NCBI RefSeq assembly: GCF_002920635.1 | Contig: NZ_PQSR01000045.1 | Location: forward strand, 1 to 55,547 | Direction: 5' to 3' | Origin: Streptomyces sp. Ru72 | GTDB lineage: Bacteria > Actinomycetota > Actinomycetes > Streptomycetales > Streptomycetaceae | Length of the DNA stretch: 55,547 nucleotides | Shown here: piece by piece, positions 31,840 through 40,648 of the stretch | Layout of the letters: every line of letters starts with the position of its first letter | Numbering within the stretch: the stretch's first letter is position 1 | The notes under the pieces: model-generated | The model's input: the letters and a program-made list of their open reading frames with translations, nothing else | The model's database searches: none | What the model was told of the DNA's origin: nothing | Position numbers and translations under genes: made by a program

Positions 31840-34755
31840 ATGGCACCCAGACGCAGACGTCGCAGCGCGCGACGACTCTGGACCGCCGCTGTGGCGGCCC
31901 TCGCGCTCCCCCTGACGATGCTCGCCAACGGCACGAATCCCGCCCATGCGGCGGCGGTTCAGTGCAGCATCGACTACAAGACCAACGACTGGGGCTCCGG
32001 CTTCACCGCGGACCTCACGATCACCAACCGCGGCACCGGCGCCCTCAACGGCTGGACGCTGACGTACGACTACACGGGCAACCAGGCGCTGACCAACGGC
32101 TGGAGCGGCACCTGGTCCCAGTCCGGCAAGTCGATCACGGTGAAGAACGCCTCCTGGAACGGCACGATCGCCGCCGGGGCCGCGGTGAACACGGGCGCCC
32201 AGTTCACCTACAGCGGGACGAACGCCGCGCCGACGAACTTCGCGATCAACGGCACGACCTGCGTGGGCGCCCACCAGCCGCCCGTCACGGTGCTGACCAG
32301 CCCGGCCGCCGGCGCGGTCTACACCCAGGGCGACGCCGTCCAGCTCGCGGCCACCGCGGCCGCCGCCGACAACGCGACGATCAGCAAGGTCGAGTTCTAC
32401 GACGACACGACGCTGCTGGGCACGGACACGAGCGCGCCCTACTCGCTCTCGGTCTCAAGCTTGACCACGGGCAGTCATTCCCTGGTGGCCAAGGCGTACG
32501 ACAGCCTGGGCGCGTCGGCGGAGTCCACGCCGGTCGGCATCACGGTCGCCTCGGGTCCCGCCCTGGTGGCCTCGCCGACCCAGCTCGGCGTCCAGCAGGG
32601 CAAGACGGGCACGTTCGGCGTCACGCTGTCCAAGCAGCCGAGCGCGAACGTGACGGTGTCGGTCGCCCGCACGTCCGGCAACTCGGGCCTGACCGTCACC
32701 GACGGTTCCGCGCTCACCTTCACACCGTCCAACTGGAACACGGCCCAGACGGTGACGGTCACGGCGGACGCCTCCGGTACCGGCTCGGCCACCTTCACGG
32801 CCTCCGCGACCGGTTACACCAAGGCCACGGTCACCGTCACGGAACTGGCGGCCACCAAGGCGTACGACGCCCGCTTCCTGGACCTCTACGGCAAGATCAC
32901 CAACCCGGCGAACGGCTACTTCTCCCCCGAGGGCATCCCCTACCACTCGGTGGAGACGCTGATCGTCGAGGCGCCGGACCAGGGCCATGAGACGACGTCG
33001 GAGGCGTACAGCTATCTGCTGTGGCTGCAGGCGATGTACGGCAAGGTGACGGGTGACTGGTCGAAGTTCAACGGCGCCTGGGGTCTGATGGAGAAGTACA
33101 TGATCCCTACCCACGCCGACCAGCCGACCAACTCCTTCTACAATGCCTCGAAGCCCGCGACCTACGCGCCCGAACTGGACACCCCGAACGAGTATCCGGC
33201 GAAGCTCGACACGTCCGTCTCGGTCGGCTCGGACCCCATCGCGGGAGAGCTGAAGAGCGCGTACGGCACGGACGACGTCTACGGCATGCACTGGCTGCAG
33301 GACGTCGACAACGTGTACGGGTACGGCAACGAGCCCGGCACGTGCGAGGCCGGCCCGGCGGCCACCGGACCGTCGTACATCAACACCTTCCAGCGCGGTC
33401 CCCAGGAGTCGGTGTGGGAGACGGTGCCGCAGCCGACCTGCGACGCCTTCAAGTACGGCGGCAAGAACGGCTACCTGGACCTGTTCACCGGTGACTCGTC
33501 GTACGCCAGGCAGTGGAAGTTCACCGACGCCCCGGACGCCGACGCGCGCGCCGTGCAGGCCGCGTACTGGGCGGACGTGTGGGCCAAGCAGCAGGGCAAG
33601 GGCGGTGACGTCTCCGCGACCGTGGGCAAGGCCGCGAAGATGGGCGACTACCTGCGCTACGCGATGTACGACAAGTACTTCAAGAAGATCGGCAACTGCG
33701 TCGGTGCCTCGTCCTGCCCGGCGGGCACCGGCAAGGACGCCTCGGACTACCTGCTGTCCTGGTACTACGCCTGGGGCGGTGCCACCGACACCAGCGCCGG
33801 CTGGGCCTGGCGCATCGGCTCCAGCCACGTCCACGGCGGCTACCAGAACCCGCTCGCCGCGTACGCGCTCAGCTCCTACGCCGACCTGAAGCCCAAGTCA
33901 ACGACGGGCGCCTCGGACTGGTCGAAGTCGCTGCAGCGGCAGCTGGAGTTCTACCAGTGGCTGCAGTCGTCCGAGGGCGCCATCGCGGGCGGCGCGACCA
34001 ACAGCTGGCAGGGCCGGTACGCGACCCCGCCGGCCGGCACGTCGACCTTCTACGGCATGTACTACGACTGGCAGCCCGTCTACCACGACCCGCCGTCCAA
34101 CCAGTGGTTCGGCTTCCAGGCGTGGTCGATGGAGCGGGTCGCGGAGTACTACCAGCAGACGGGGAACGCCACGGCGAAGGCGGTCCTCGACAAGTGGGTG
34201 AAGTGGGCACTGTCCAAGACCACGATCAACCCGGACGGCACCTACCGGATCCCCGCCACGCTGCAGTGGTCCGGGCAGCCCGACACGTGGAACCCGTCAT
34301 CGCCCGGCAACAACAGCGGGCTGCACGTCACCGTCGCGGACTACACCAACGACGTCGGTGTGGCGGCCGCGTACGCGAAGACGCTGACGTACTACGCCGC
34401 CAAGTCCGGTGACCTGACGGCGAAGTCGACGGCGAAGGCGCTCCTTGACGGCATGTGGAACAACTACCAGGACACCCTGGGCATCGCCGTCCCGGAGACC
34501 CGCACGGACTACAGCCGGTTCGGCGACACGGTGTACGTGCCGAGCGGCTGGAGCGGCACCATGCCGAACGGCGACGCGATCAACTCCTCCTCCACCTTCA
34601 GCTCGCTGAGGTCCTTCTACAAGAACGACCCGGCGTGGTCGAAGATCGAGGCCTACCTGAAGGGCGGCGCCGCGCCCTCGTTCACGTACCACCGGTTCTG
34701 GGCGCAGGCGGACATCGCCCTCGCCATGGGCTCGTACGCGGAGCTCCTCGAATAG
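31840..34755 (+). CDS. Secreted GH48 reducing-end cellobiohydrolase with CBM2 and two accessory domains
   Basis: 971 residues from the ATG at 31840 with AAGGAGG nine bases upstream. A basic signal peptide ends in PAHA (residue 37). CBM2 (about 40-145) is followed by a bacterial Ig-like domain (about 148-243, TVLTSPAAGAVYTQGDAV), a second beta-sandwich module (about 244-338) and the GH48 catalytic domain (about 340-971). YFSPEGIPYH and EAPDQGHETTSEA include the region of the catalytic Glu. GH48 works processively from reducing ends and synergises with GH6 and GH5. Its upstream region carries the perfect CebR box. A decayed GH74 gene follows. Confidence 0.93.
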   Translation: MAPRRRRRSARRLWTAAVAALALPLTMLANGTNPAHAAAVQCSIDYKTNDWGSGFTADLTITNRGTGALNGWTLTYDYTGNQALTNGWSGTWSQSGKSITVKNASWNGTIAAGAAVNTGAQFTYSGTNAAPTNFAINGTTCVGAHQPPVTVLTSPAAGAVYTQGDAVQLAATAAAADNATISKVEFYDDTTLLGTDTSAPYSLSVSSLTTGSHSLVAKAYDSLGASAESTPVGITVASGPALVASPTQLGVQQGKTGTFGVTLSKQPSANVTVSVARTSGNSGLTVTDGSALTFTPSNWNTAQTVTVTADASGTGSATFTASATGYTKATVTVTELAATKAYDARFLDLYGKITNPANGYFSPEGIPYHSVETLIVEAPDQGHETTSEAYSYLLWLQAMYGKVTGDWSKFNGAWGLMEKYMIPTHADQPTNSFYNASKPATYAPELDTPNEYPAKLDTSVSVGSDPIAGELKSAYGTDDVYGMHWLQDVDNVYGYGNEPGTCEAGPAATGPSYINTFQRGPQESVWETVPQPTCDAFKYGGKNGYLDLFTGDSSYARQWKFTDAPDADARAVQAAYWADVWAKQQGKGGDVSATVGKAAKMGDYLRYAMYDKYFKKIGNCVGASSCPAGTGKDASDYLLSWYYAWGGATDTSAGWAWRIGSSHVHGGYQNPLAAYALSSYADLKPKSTTGASDWSKSLQRQLEFYQWLQSSEGAIAGGATNSWQGRYATPPAGTSTFYGMYYDWQPVYHDPPSNQWFGFQAWSMERVAEYYQQTGNATAKAVLDKWVKWALSKTTINPDGTYRIPATLQWSGQPDTWNPSSPGNNSGLHVTVADYTNDVGVAAAYAKTLTYYAAKSGDLTAKSTAKALLDGMWNNYQDTLGIAVPETRTDYSRFGDTVYVPSGWSGTMPNGDAINSSSTFSSLRSFYKNDPAWSKIEAYLKGGAAPSFTYHRFWAQADIALAMGSYAELLE

Positions 34756-34826
34756 GTCCCCGCCGGGTGCTCCGCGGGAGGACCGTGGTTCGACTGCTGG
34801 TCCGCTGTGGCTGGTCGCGCAGTTCC

Positions 34827-34919
34827 CCGCGCCCCTTCAGGGGCGCGGTACGCACCGCACCTTTCCGCAGAACCGCCTGAAAGCTCCGCGTGCGTGGCCC
34901 CGTCACCTGACGACGGGGC
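34827..34919 (+). terminator. Two hairpins after the GH48 gene
   Basis: CCGCGCCCC-TTCA-GGGGCGCGG at 34827-34848 is a perfect 9-base stem, of a form that recurs in Streptomyces intergenic regions. GCCCCGTC with GACGGGGC at 34897-34919 is a second 8-base stem. Together they probably end the GH48 transcript. Confidence 0.6.
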
Positions 34920-34991
34920 GCCGGCCGGGCGGTCCCCACCCGCACTGGGGGCCGTCCGGTCCTCGCGCGTTCTCCTCACGGAAGGACCCCT

Positions 34992-36553
34992 GTGCGAAGA
35001 ACCTCCCGAAAGGGCCGCAGCCTCACGGCCGTGGTCGCGCTCGCGGCCGGCCTGCTCGCGGGCACCGGTCCCCGGCCACCTGTACCTCGCGTACAGCGAG
35101 AAGAGCGGCCCGTACGACGGCGGCAAGGGCCAGTTGTGGCGGTATGCGACGGCGACCGGCACCTGGACGAACATCAGCCCGGTCGCGGAGGCCGACACCT
35201 ACTACGGCTTCAGGATCGACGTGTCGTCTCGCCCTGGCTGACCTTCGGCGCGAATCCGTCACCGCCCGAACAGACCCCGAAGCTCGGCTGGATGACCGAG
35301 TCCCCGGAGATCGACCCGTTCGACTCCGACCGGATGATGTACGGGACGGCACCGAGAACCTGACGAAGTGGGACGGCGGCGGCCAGTTCAACGTGAAGCC
35401 GATGGTGCAGGGCCTGGAGGAGACGGCCGTCAACGACCTGGCCTCTCCCCCGTCCGGTGGTGCCCAGCTCTTCAGTGCCCTGGGTGACATCGGCGGCTTC
35501 CGGCACACGATCTGGCCGAGGTCCCGTCGAGGATGTACACCTCCCCCACCTTCACGACGACCACCAGCCTGGACTTCGCCGAGACCAGCCCGAACACGGT
35601 GGTGCGGGTCGGCAACCTGGACTCGGGCCGGCACGTGGCGTTCTCGACGGACAACGGCGCCAACTGGTTCGCAGGCACGGACCCCTCTGGGGTCAGCGGT
35701 GGCGGCACGGTCGCGACAGCGGCGGACGGCAGCCGGTTCGTGTGGAGTCCGGCGGGGACGGGCGTGCAGTACACGACGGGTTTCGGATCGTCCTGGTCGG
35801 GGTCGAGCGGGATCCCGGCCGGGGCGGTCGTCGACGAAGGGCGACATCTGGCTGGCCGGCGGTGCGACGGACGGCGCGTACGGTCTGTGGCACTCGACCG
35901 ACGGCGGGGCCACATTCACGAAGCTGCCGAACGTCGAGCAGGCCGACACCGTCGGCTTCGGCAAGGCGGCGACGGGAGCCTCGTACCAGACGCTGTACAC
36001 CAGCGCGGAGATCGGCGGGGTGCGAGGCATCTTCCGGTCGACCGACAAGGGCGCGAGCTGGACCCGGATCAACGACGACGCCCACCAGTGGGGCTGGACG
36101 GGTGCGGCGATCACGGGTGATCCGCGTGTGTACGGGCGGGGGTACGTGTCGACGAACGGCCGCGGGGTGACCTACGGCGACACCTCCGAACACGAGCGGA
36201 GGCGGCGGCGGTGCTACGGATCCGACGCCGACGGGCGCCTGTTCCGTGACGTACGAGATCACCAATCAGTGGTCGGGCGGCTTCCAGGCGGACGTGACGC
36301 TCGCCAACACGGGCTCCTCCGCGTGGAGCGGCTGGTCGCTCGGCGGTCGTTCCCGGGCGGGCAGAAGAGCGGCCAGCTGTGGAACGCCGAGCACACCCAG
36401 TCGGGGTCGGCGGTGACAGTGAAGAACCTGGGCTGGAACGCCCGTGTGGCCGGGGGCTCGTCCGTGAGCTTCGGGTTCACGGGGAGCTGGTCGGGGTCGA
36501 ACACCGAACCCACGGCCTTCAAGCTGAACGACCAGACCTGCACGGTGAGCTGA
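34992..36553 (+). pseudogene. Decayed GH74 xyloglucanase gene with C-terminal CBM2
   Basis: The gene starts with a GTG and an intact signal peptide (MRRTSRKGRSLTAVV, then LLAG), then breaks. Pieces of a GH74 beta-propeller protein follow in shifting frames: YLAYSEKSGPYDGGKGQLW (from about 35083), WLTFGANPSPPEQTPKLGWM (about 35239), GLEETAVNDLASPP and ALGDIGGFRH (35410-35510), NTVVRVGNLDSGRHVAFSTD (35595-35654), GDIWLAGGATDGAYGLWHST (35843-35902), then a CBM2 split across frames from SVTYEITNQWSGGFQADVTL (36246) to the stop. At least six frame changes occur. The N-terminal propeller and two inner segments appear deleted. It cannot make an active enzyme. It lies next to intact cellulases and ends at a strong hairpin. 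Confidence 0.88.
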
Positions 36554-36558
36554 CGGCC

Positions 36559-36590
36559 GGGGCGTGTGCCGTGCGCACGGCACACGCCCC
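36559..36590 (+). terminator. 32-base perfect palindrome after the GH74 pseudogene
   Basis: Arms of 16 bases (starting GGGGCGTGTGCC) match without a mismatch or a loop spacer. Six bases after the broken CBM2 stop, so it is best read as the old terminator. Confidence 0.65.
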
Positions 36591-36616
36591 CAACGGCGTG
36601 ACCATGCGCACGCCGG

Positions 36617-37939
36617 ATGGTTATGCCGGTCATGGAAGCATCTCGTTCCCGCAGGTCCGCCGCCCTCGGCGCCGTCACCTCGCTCCTGCTCCTCGTCGTC
36701 ACCGTCCTGGCCGGGTCCCCGGCCACCGCCGCCCGTCACGCGGTCCCTTCGGCGGACCCCGCGGCGATCCGCGCATGGAACGCCATCGCCACCGACACCA
36801 TCGCCACCAACCTCGGCCCCACGCGCCCATCTGGGCAGGCGGTCGTCTGGCACGGGTTCGTCTCGGCCGCCGTCTACAACGCCGTGGTAGGCATCCAGGG
36901 CGACTACGCGCCGTACAAGTGGCAGGAACGCGGCCCCTCCACCGCATCGCCCGAGGCGGCGGCCGTGGCCGCGGCGCACCGTGTCCTGCTCACCTACTTC
37001 CCGGCGTCCCGGGCCGGGCTCGACGCCGCCTACGCGGACTGGCTCGCCAGGATGCCCGACGGCCCGGTGAAGACACAGGGCGTGGACTTCGGAGAGCGCG
37101 CCGCCGGCCGCCTCATCACCCTGCGCGAAGGCGACGGCCGGGACGCGCCCGTGCAGTTCACCACCCCGCCGGCGCCCGGTGTCTGGCGGCCCACCCCGCC
37201 CGGCCATCTGCCCTTCATCGACCCCTGGCTCGGCAGGCTGCGCCCGATGCTGCTGCTCTCCCCGGAGCAGTTCCGTCCCGGTCCGCCACCCGCCCTGCAC
37301 TCGGCGCGCTATGCCCAGGACGTGAACGAGGTGAAGAGCATGGGCGCGAAGACCGGCTCGCCCCGCACCGCGCTCCAGACCGAGACGGCCCTGTTCTTCG
37401 GGGGCAGTCTGGTGACACAGATCCAGGCGGCGCTCAGGGACTACACCGACCGGCACCACCTGGGCATCGCCGAGACGGCGCGCGTGTTCGCCGCGGCGAA
37501 CACGTCGGCGACCGACGCCGTCGTCACCGCCTGGGACGCCAAGCTCCGGTACGGGCGCTGGCGGCCCATCACCGCCGTCCAACTGGCCGACACCGACGGC
37601 AACCCCGCGACCCGGGCCGACCCGCAGTGGCAGCCGCTGCTCCTCACGCCACCGCACCCGGACTACCTCAGCGGCCACACCACGGTCACCGGCGCGGTGA
37701 CCCGGACCCTCAGCGGAATCCTCGGCACGACACGGCTGGACCTGAACATCCCGTCCGAGATCACCGGCACCACCCGGCACTACGCATACGCCGACCAGCT
37801 GGACCAGGACATGATCGACGCGCGTGTGTGGGCCGGAATCCACTTCCGCTCGGCGGACGTGGCCGGGGCCCAGGCCGGCAAGCGGATCGGCACCTGGGCG
37901 CTGACCCACTACTTCCAGCCACTGCGCCCGCACCGCTGA
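36617..37939 (+). CDS. Exported vanadium-dependent haloperoxidase/PAP2-superfamily protein
   Basis: 440 residues. A signal peptide (about 1-40) ends near ATAA. The vanadate/phosphate-binding pattern is visible: Lys and Arg-Pro in KLRYGRWRP, then YLSGHTT with the active-site His, then HFRSADVAGAQAG, where the last Arg-containing motif usually ends with a His. That final His is not in the standard place, so peroxidase activity is uncertain and phosphatase activity is possible. ATG codons at 36617 and 36632 are both possible starts, with weak ribosome sites. A strong terminator follows directly. Confidence 0.8.
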   Translation: MVMPVMEASRSRRSAALGAVTSLLLLVVTVLAGSPATAARHAVPSADPAAIRAWNAIATDTIATNLGPTRPSGQAVVWHGFVSAAVYNAVVGIQGDYAPYKWQERGPSTASPEAAAVAAAHRVLLTYFPASRAGLDAAYADWLARMPDGPVKTQGVDFGERAAGRLITLREGDGRDAPVQFTTPPAPGVWRPTPPGHLPFIDPWLGRLRPMLLLSPEQFRPGPPPALHSARYAQDVNEVKSMGAKTGSPRTALQTETALFFGGSLVTQIQAALRDYTDRHHLGIAETARVFAAANTSATDAVVTAWDAKLRYGRWRPITAVQLADTDGNPATRADPQWQPLLLTPPHPDYLSGHTTVTGAVTRTLSGILGTTRLDLNIPSEITGTTRHYAYADQLDQDMIDARVWAGIHFRSADVAGAQAGKRIGTWALTHYFQPLRPHR

Positions 37940-37940
37940 T

Positions 37941-37978
37941 CCGGGGGGCCGCGTGCTGTACCAGCACGCGCCCCCCGG
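37941..37978 (+). terminator. Strong terminator after the haloperoxidase-like gene
   Basis: A 17-base-pair stem with one bulged C and a three-base TAC loop, starting two bases after the stop codon. Confidence 0.8.
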
Positions 37979-38185
37979 AAGCGCCAGGGCACGGAGAACA
38001 GCGGTTACAACCAGCCCCCGCACCCCAGCTTCTTCATCGCCGGCAACATGCCCGCTCCGCCCCGACCCACCGTCTACACGGCCTGAAGTCCGGCGACGGC
38101 TCCTACCCCCTGCTCAAGGACGTGCGAGGCCACGCCACGCTCGGCGAGCGGACCAGCGCCGGAACCGGCCCGAAGGGGTGCGACG
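37979..38185. other. Short region with coding-like fragments, no gene assigned
   Basis: One plus-strand frame reads YNQPPHPSFFIAGNMPAP and stops. Another reads SGDGSYPLLKDVRGHATLG. Neither has a start codon with a ribosome site or a family I recognise. This may be debris of a lost gene. Confidence 0.3.
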
Positions 38186-38212
38186 AAGGCCCCGGTCATC
38201 GGCCGGGGCCTT
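38186..38212 (-). terminator. Terminator of the small helical protein gene
   Basis: AAGGCCCCGG and CCGGGGCCTT form a perfect 10-base stem around a 7-base loop, 12 bases past the stop of the minus-strand gene. Confidence 0.7.
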
Positions 38213-38224
38213 CATTGCCGATGC

Positions 38225-38473
38225 TCAGCGTTTGGCGAGGTCGCCTACCTTGGTGGTCAGCGCGGCCATCGCTTCCTTGACGGTGCCGCTGTTCTTGCCG
38301 ACCGCTTCGGTGAAGGTGTTGAGGGCTTCGGCGAGTTCGACGTTGCTCTGGGCCACGGCCAGGTTGACGGCTGCTTGCGCGAGGCGGACGGTGTCGGGAT
38401 GGGCGCCCTTTCCGGCTGCTTGGTCCACCTTGCTCTTCGCCGTGCGGATCAGTTCCTTCGCGGTCGTTGCCAC
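38225..38473 (-). CDS. Small helical protein of unknown function (82 residues)
   Basis: 82 residues from a GTG preceded by AGGGGGGA. Composition is Ala-, Lys- and Thr-rich and predicted almost entirely helical (TAKELIRTAKSKVDQAAGKG, then LAQAAVNLAVAQSNVELAEA). No signal peptide, membrane segment or Cys. The frame is open upstream to 38644, but that part is Arg/Pro-rich and looks non-coding. It has its own terminator. No known family is recognised. Confidence 0.7.
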   Translation of the reverse strand: MATTAKELIRTAKSKVDQAAGKGAHPDTVRLAQAAVNLAVAQSNVELAEALNTFTEAVGKNSGTVKEAMAALTTKVGDLAKR

Positions 38474-38682
38474 GGTCCCCCCTCGGAATCGGTGACGTGT
38501 CCCCGTCCACGGTAGATCGTGACCCGTGCACCGTGTAGGGCGCGTCAGGCAGCCCGGCTGCCGACGAGTGGCAGCCGGCCTCGCGGCCACCAGCGCGGAA
38601 CCGACGGCGCGTCTGCGGTGGCGGTGCGGGGACGGGTGCTGCACGGGGCTCCTCCTGGGATGGCCGGGGAATCGCCGTGTCC

Positions 38683-39657
38683 TCAGTCGCCGCCGCCCGC
38701 ACCGCGGTTGCCGTATCTTCCGGCCAGCTCGGACGCCGTCCGGGCGATCCGCCGGCGCAACTCCTCGGGTTCCAGGACCTCGATGTCCGCGCCCAGGCTC
38801 AGGAACTCGCCGTGCGCGTGCTCGACGGACTCGATCGGTACGGTGGCCAGCGTCCAGCCGTCGGCCATCTCGCGGCCGTTGGCTTCGACCGCCCTCCCCG
38901 CCGATCCGGTGAGCCGCGCACCGGGGGCAAGCCGGACGACCGCCTCGCCATGGTACAGCCGGTCGTGGAAATCCCGTTGGTACGCCGCCCAGTAGGTGGC
39001 CAGATCGAAGCCCTCAGGGATGGTGAACTCCTCTTCGCTCGATCTGAGTTCGAGGATCTGGTCGACGCGGAAGGTGCGCGGTCCCGGCCCGGCGACGACG
39101 TACCAGCGCCCCGCCTTCAGCACGAGTCCGTACGGCTCCAGACGGCGCTCCACATCGGTGGGCTCGCGCCAGCGCCGATACAGGACGTGCAGCACGCGGC
39201 TGTTCCAGACGGCGGCCGCGACGGCGGGCAGAAACGGGGCCTCGTCGGCGTCCGCGTACCAGCCGGGGGCGTCCAGGTGGAAGCGGCCGCTGATCCGGTC
39301 GGCGTGCACGCGCAGTTCGGGCGGCAGTGCGGCGCGGACCTTGAGCTGGGCTGCGGCGAGGACGGAGCCCAGTCCGAGTGCGGCGGCCGGCCCCGGGGCG
39401 CCGGACAGGAACAGGGCCTCGGCCTCGCCCGCGGTCAGTCCGGTGAGCCGGGTGCGGTAGCCGTCGAGCAGCCGGTAGCCGCCCGCGTGCCCGGCGTCGC
39501 CGTAGAGCGGGACGCCCGCGGCGTGCAGCGCCTCGACGTCCCGGTAGACGGTGCGCACCGAGACCTCCAGCTCCTCGGCGAGCTGGGCGGCGGTCATCCG
39601 GCCGCGGGTCTGGAGCAGCAGCAGGATGGAGACGAGCCGACTGGACTTCACTGACAC
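38683..39657 (-). CDS. YafY-type HTH/WYL-domain transcriptional regulator
   Basis: 324 residues. The N-terminal DeoR-like HTH (about 5-60: AAQLAEELEVSVRTVYRDVEAL) is followed by a WYL domain (about 140-215), in which KAGRWYVVAGPG is the ligand-sensing strand, and a WCX C-terminal domain. It starts at a GTG (39657 or 39651) that lies within a TGACA/TGTCA palindrome, so it likely represses itself and the divergent two-gene unit. The ligand is unknown. Confidence 0.9.
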   Translation of the reverse strand: MSVKSSRLVSILLLLQTRGRMTAAQLAEELEVSVRTVYRDVEALHAAGVPLYGDAGHAGGYRLLDGYRTRLTGLTAGEAEALFLSGAPGPAAALGLGSVLAAAQLKVRAALPPELRVHADRISGRFHLDAPGWYADADEAPFLPAVAAAVWNSRVLHVLYRRWREPTDVERRLEPYGLVLKAGRWYVVAGPGPRTFRVDQILELRSSEEEFTIPEGFDLATYWAAYQRDFHDRLYHGEAVVRLAPGARLTGSAGRAVEANGREMADGWTLATVPIESVEHAHGEFLSLGADIEVLEPEELRRRIARTASELAGRYGNRGAGGGD

Positions 39658-39667
39658 AGGATGTCAG
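39651..39667. promoter_or_regulatory. Palindromic operator between the WYL regulator and its divergent neighbour
   Basis: CTGACA-CAGGA-TGTCAG has perfect 6-base arms and overlaps the start of the WYL gene, 25 bases from the divergent ATG. TGACA/TGTCA arms are common for YafY-type WYL regulators. Confidence 0.6.
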
Positions 39668-39691
39668 CAAACCGGCCTTAGCGTCCCTGGC

Positions 39692-40168
39692 ATGGCCTTC
39701 AGGGAGAAACTCCTCACCGTGCCGCCGCCGATCGAGGTGGCGGGCCGTTGGATCAAGCGCTACCACGTCACCGCCGACCCGGCCGGCATCGCGCCGGACG
39801 TCGAGAAGGCGGCGTACGCGATGCTGCCCCACCTGCTGCCCGAGCCGGACGCCACGCCGCCCGCGACGTTCGTCGTGCTGCACCGGGGCGACGACGACGG
39901 CGCCTATCTGAACGCGTACAGCTGGGTGTGGGACAACGTCCTGCACTTCCGTGGCGCGGCGGCCGGCCAGCCCGTGCTCGGCTGCCCTGACCGGGACACC
40001 GCTCATTTCGTCCTGACCGAACGGCCGTGGATCGGCTGTGTCTGGGAACTGCCGCCGGTTCTGCACGAACGGGACGCCTGGGTGCGGCATCTGCTCGCAC
40101 CCGACGTACCCGATCTCCACGCCTACTTGACCGATTCCCTGCCCGAGGGCACGACAGGAGACCGCTGA
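39692..40168 (+). CDS. Conserved actinobacterial protein of unknown function
   Basis: 158 residues from the ATG at 39692. No signal peptide or membrane helix. The centre has a WVWDNVLHFRGAAAG stretch and a LTERPWIGCVWELPPVLHERD stretch that look like a compact alpha/beta protein. It is divergent from the WYL regulator across a 17-base operator and overlaps the next gene by one base. WYL regulators of this kind often control a neighbouring small DUF protein. No biochemical function can be given. Confidence 0.75.
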   Translation: MAFREKLLTVPPPIEVAGRWIKRYHVTADPAGIAPDVEKAAYAMLPHLLPEPDATPPATFVVLHRGDDDGAYLNAYSWVWDNVLHFRGAAAGQPVLGCPDRDTAHFVLTERPWIGCVWELPPVLHERDAWVRHLLAPDVPDLHAYLTDSLPEGTTGDR

Positions 40169-40629
40169 TGAGCAGCCCGCGCGACTTCGACTTCCTCCAC
40201 GGCGAGTGGCAGGTCCTCAACCGCCGCCGGACCGACTTCCTCGACCCCGGCAGCGGCTGGGAGGAGTTCACGGCGACGAGCCGTTGCCGGCCGCTGTTCG
40301 ACGGGGCGGCGAACGTCGACGAGATCGACATGCCGCACCTGGGGTCGAAGGGGCTCACCCTGAGACTGTTCGACCGGGAGACCGAGCAGTGGTCGCTGAA
40401 CTGGTCCTCCAGCACCAGCGGCAAACTGTTCCCGCCCGTGATCGGGCAGTTCGACGGCGGCCGGGGCGAGTTCCACGGCGACGACGAGCACGACGGCAAG
40501 GACGTGCGGGTCCGGTTCGTGTGGTCGGGGGTCTCACCCACGGCCGCCCGCTGGGAGCAGGCGTTCTCGGTGGACGGCGGGGAGACCTGGGTGACCAACT
40601 GGGTCATGGAGTTCAGCAGGCCCGTCTGA
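40168..40629 (+). CDS. DUF1579-like small protein
   Basis: 153 residues, starting on the last base of the previous stop (TGATG). It begins DFDFLHGEWQVLNRR and has the lipocalin-like beta pattern of DUF1579-type proteins: WEEFTATSRCRPLFDGAANVD, then FDRETEQWSLNWSSSTSG. No signal peptide. Translational coupling makes it a partner of the preceding gene under the WYL operator. Ligand and role are unknown. Confidence 0.78.
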   Translation: MSSPRDFDFLHGEWQVLNRRRTDFLDPGSGWEEFTATSRCRPLFDGAANVDEIDMPHLGSKGLTLRLFDRETEQWSLNWSSSTSGKLFPPVIGQFDGGRGEFHGDDEHDGKDVRVRFVWSGVSPTAARWEQAFSVDGGETWVTNWVMEFSRPV

Positions 40630-40648
40630 GGCCGCCCAGGTCCCCTCG

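Noticed and set aside
34992..36553. GH74 frameshifts as sequencing errors
   Set aside because: Errors would be spread over the window. Here every indel falls in one gene, and whole inner segments are also missing.
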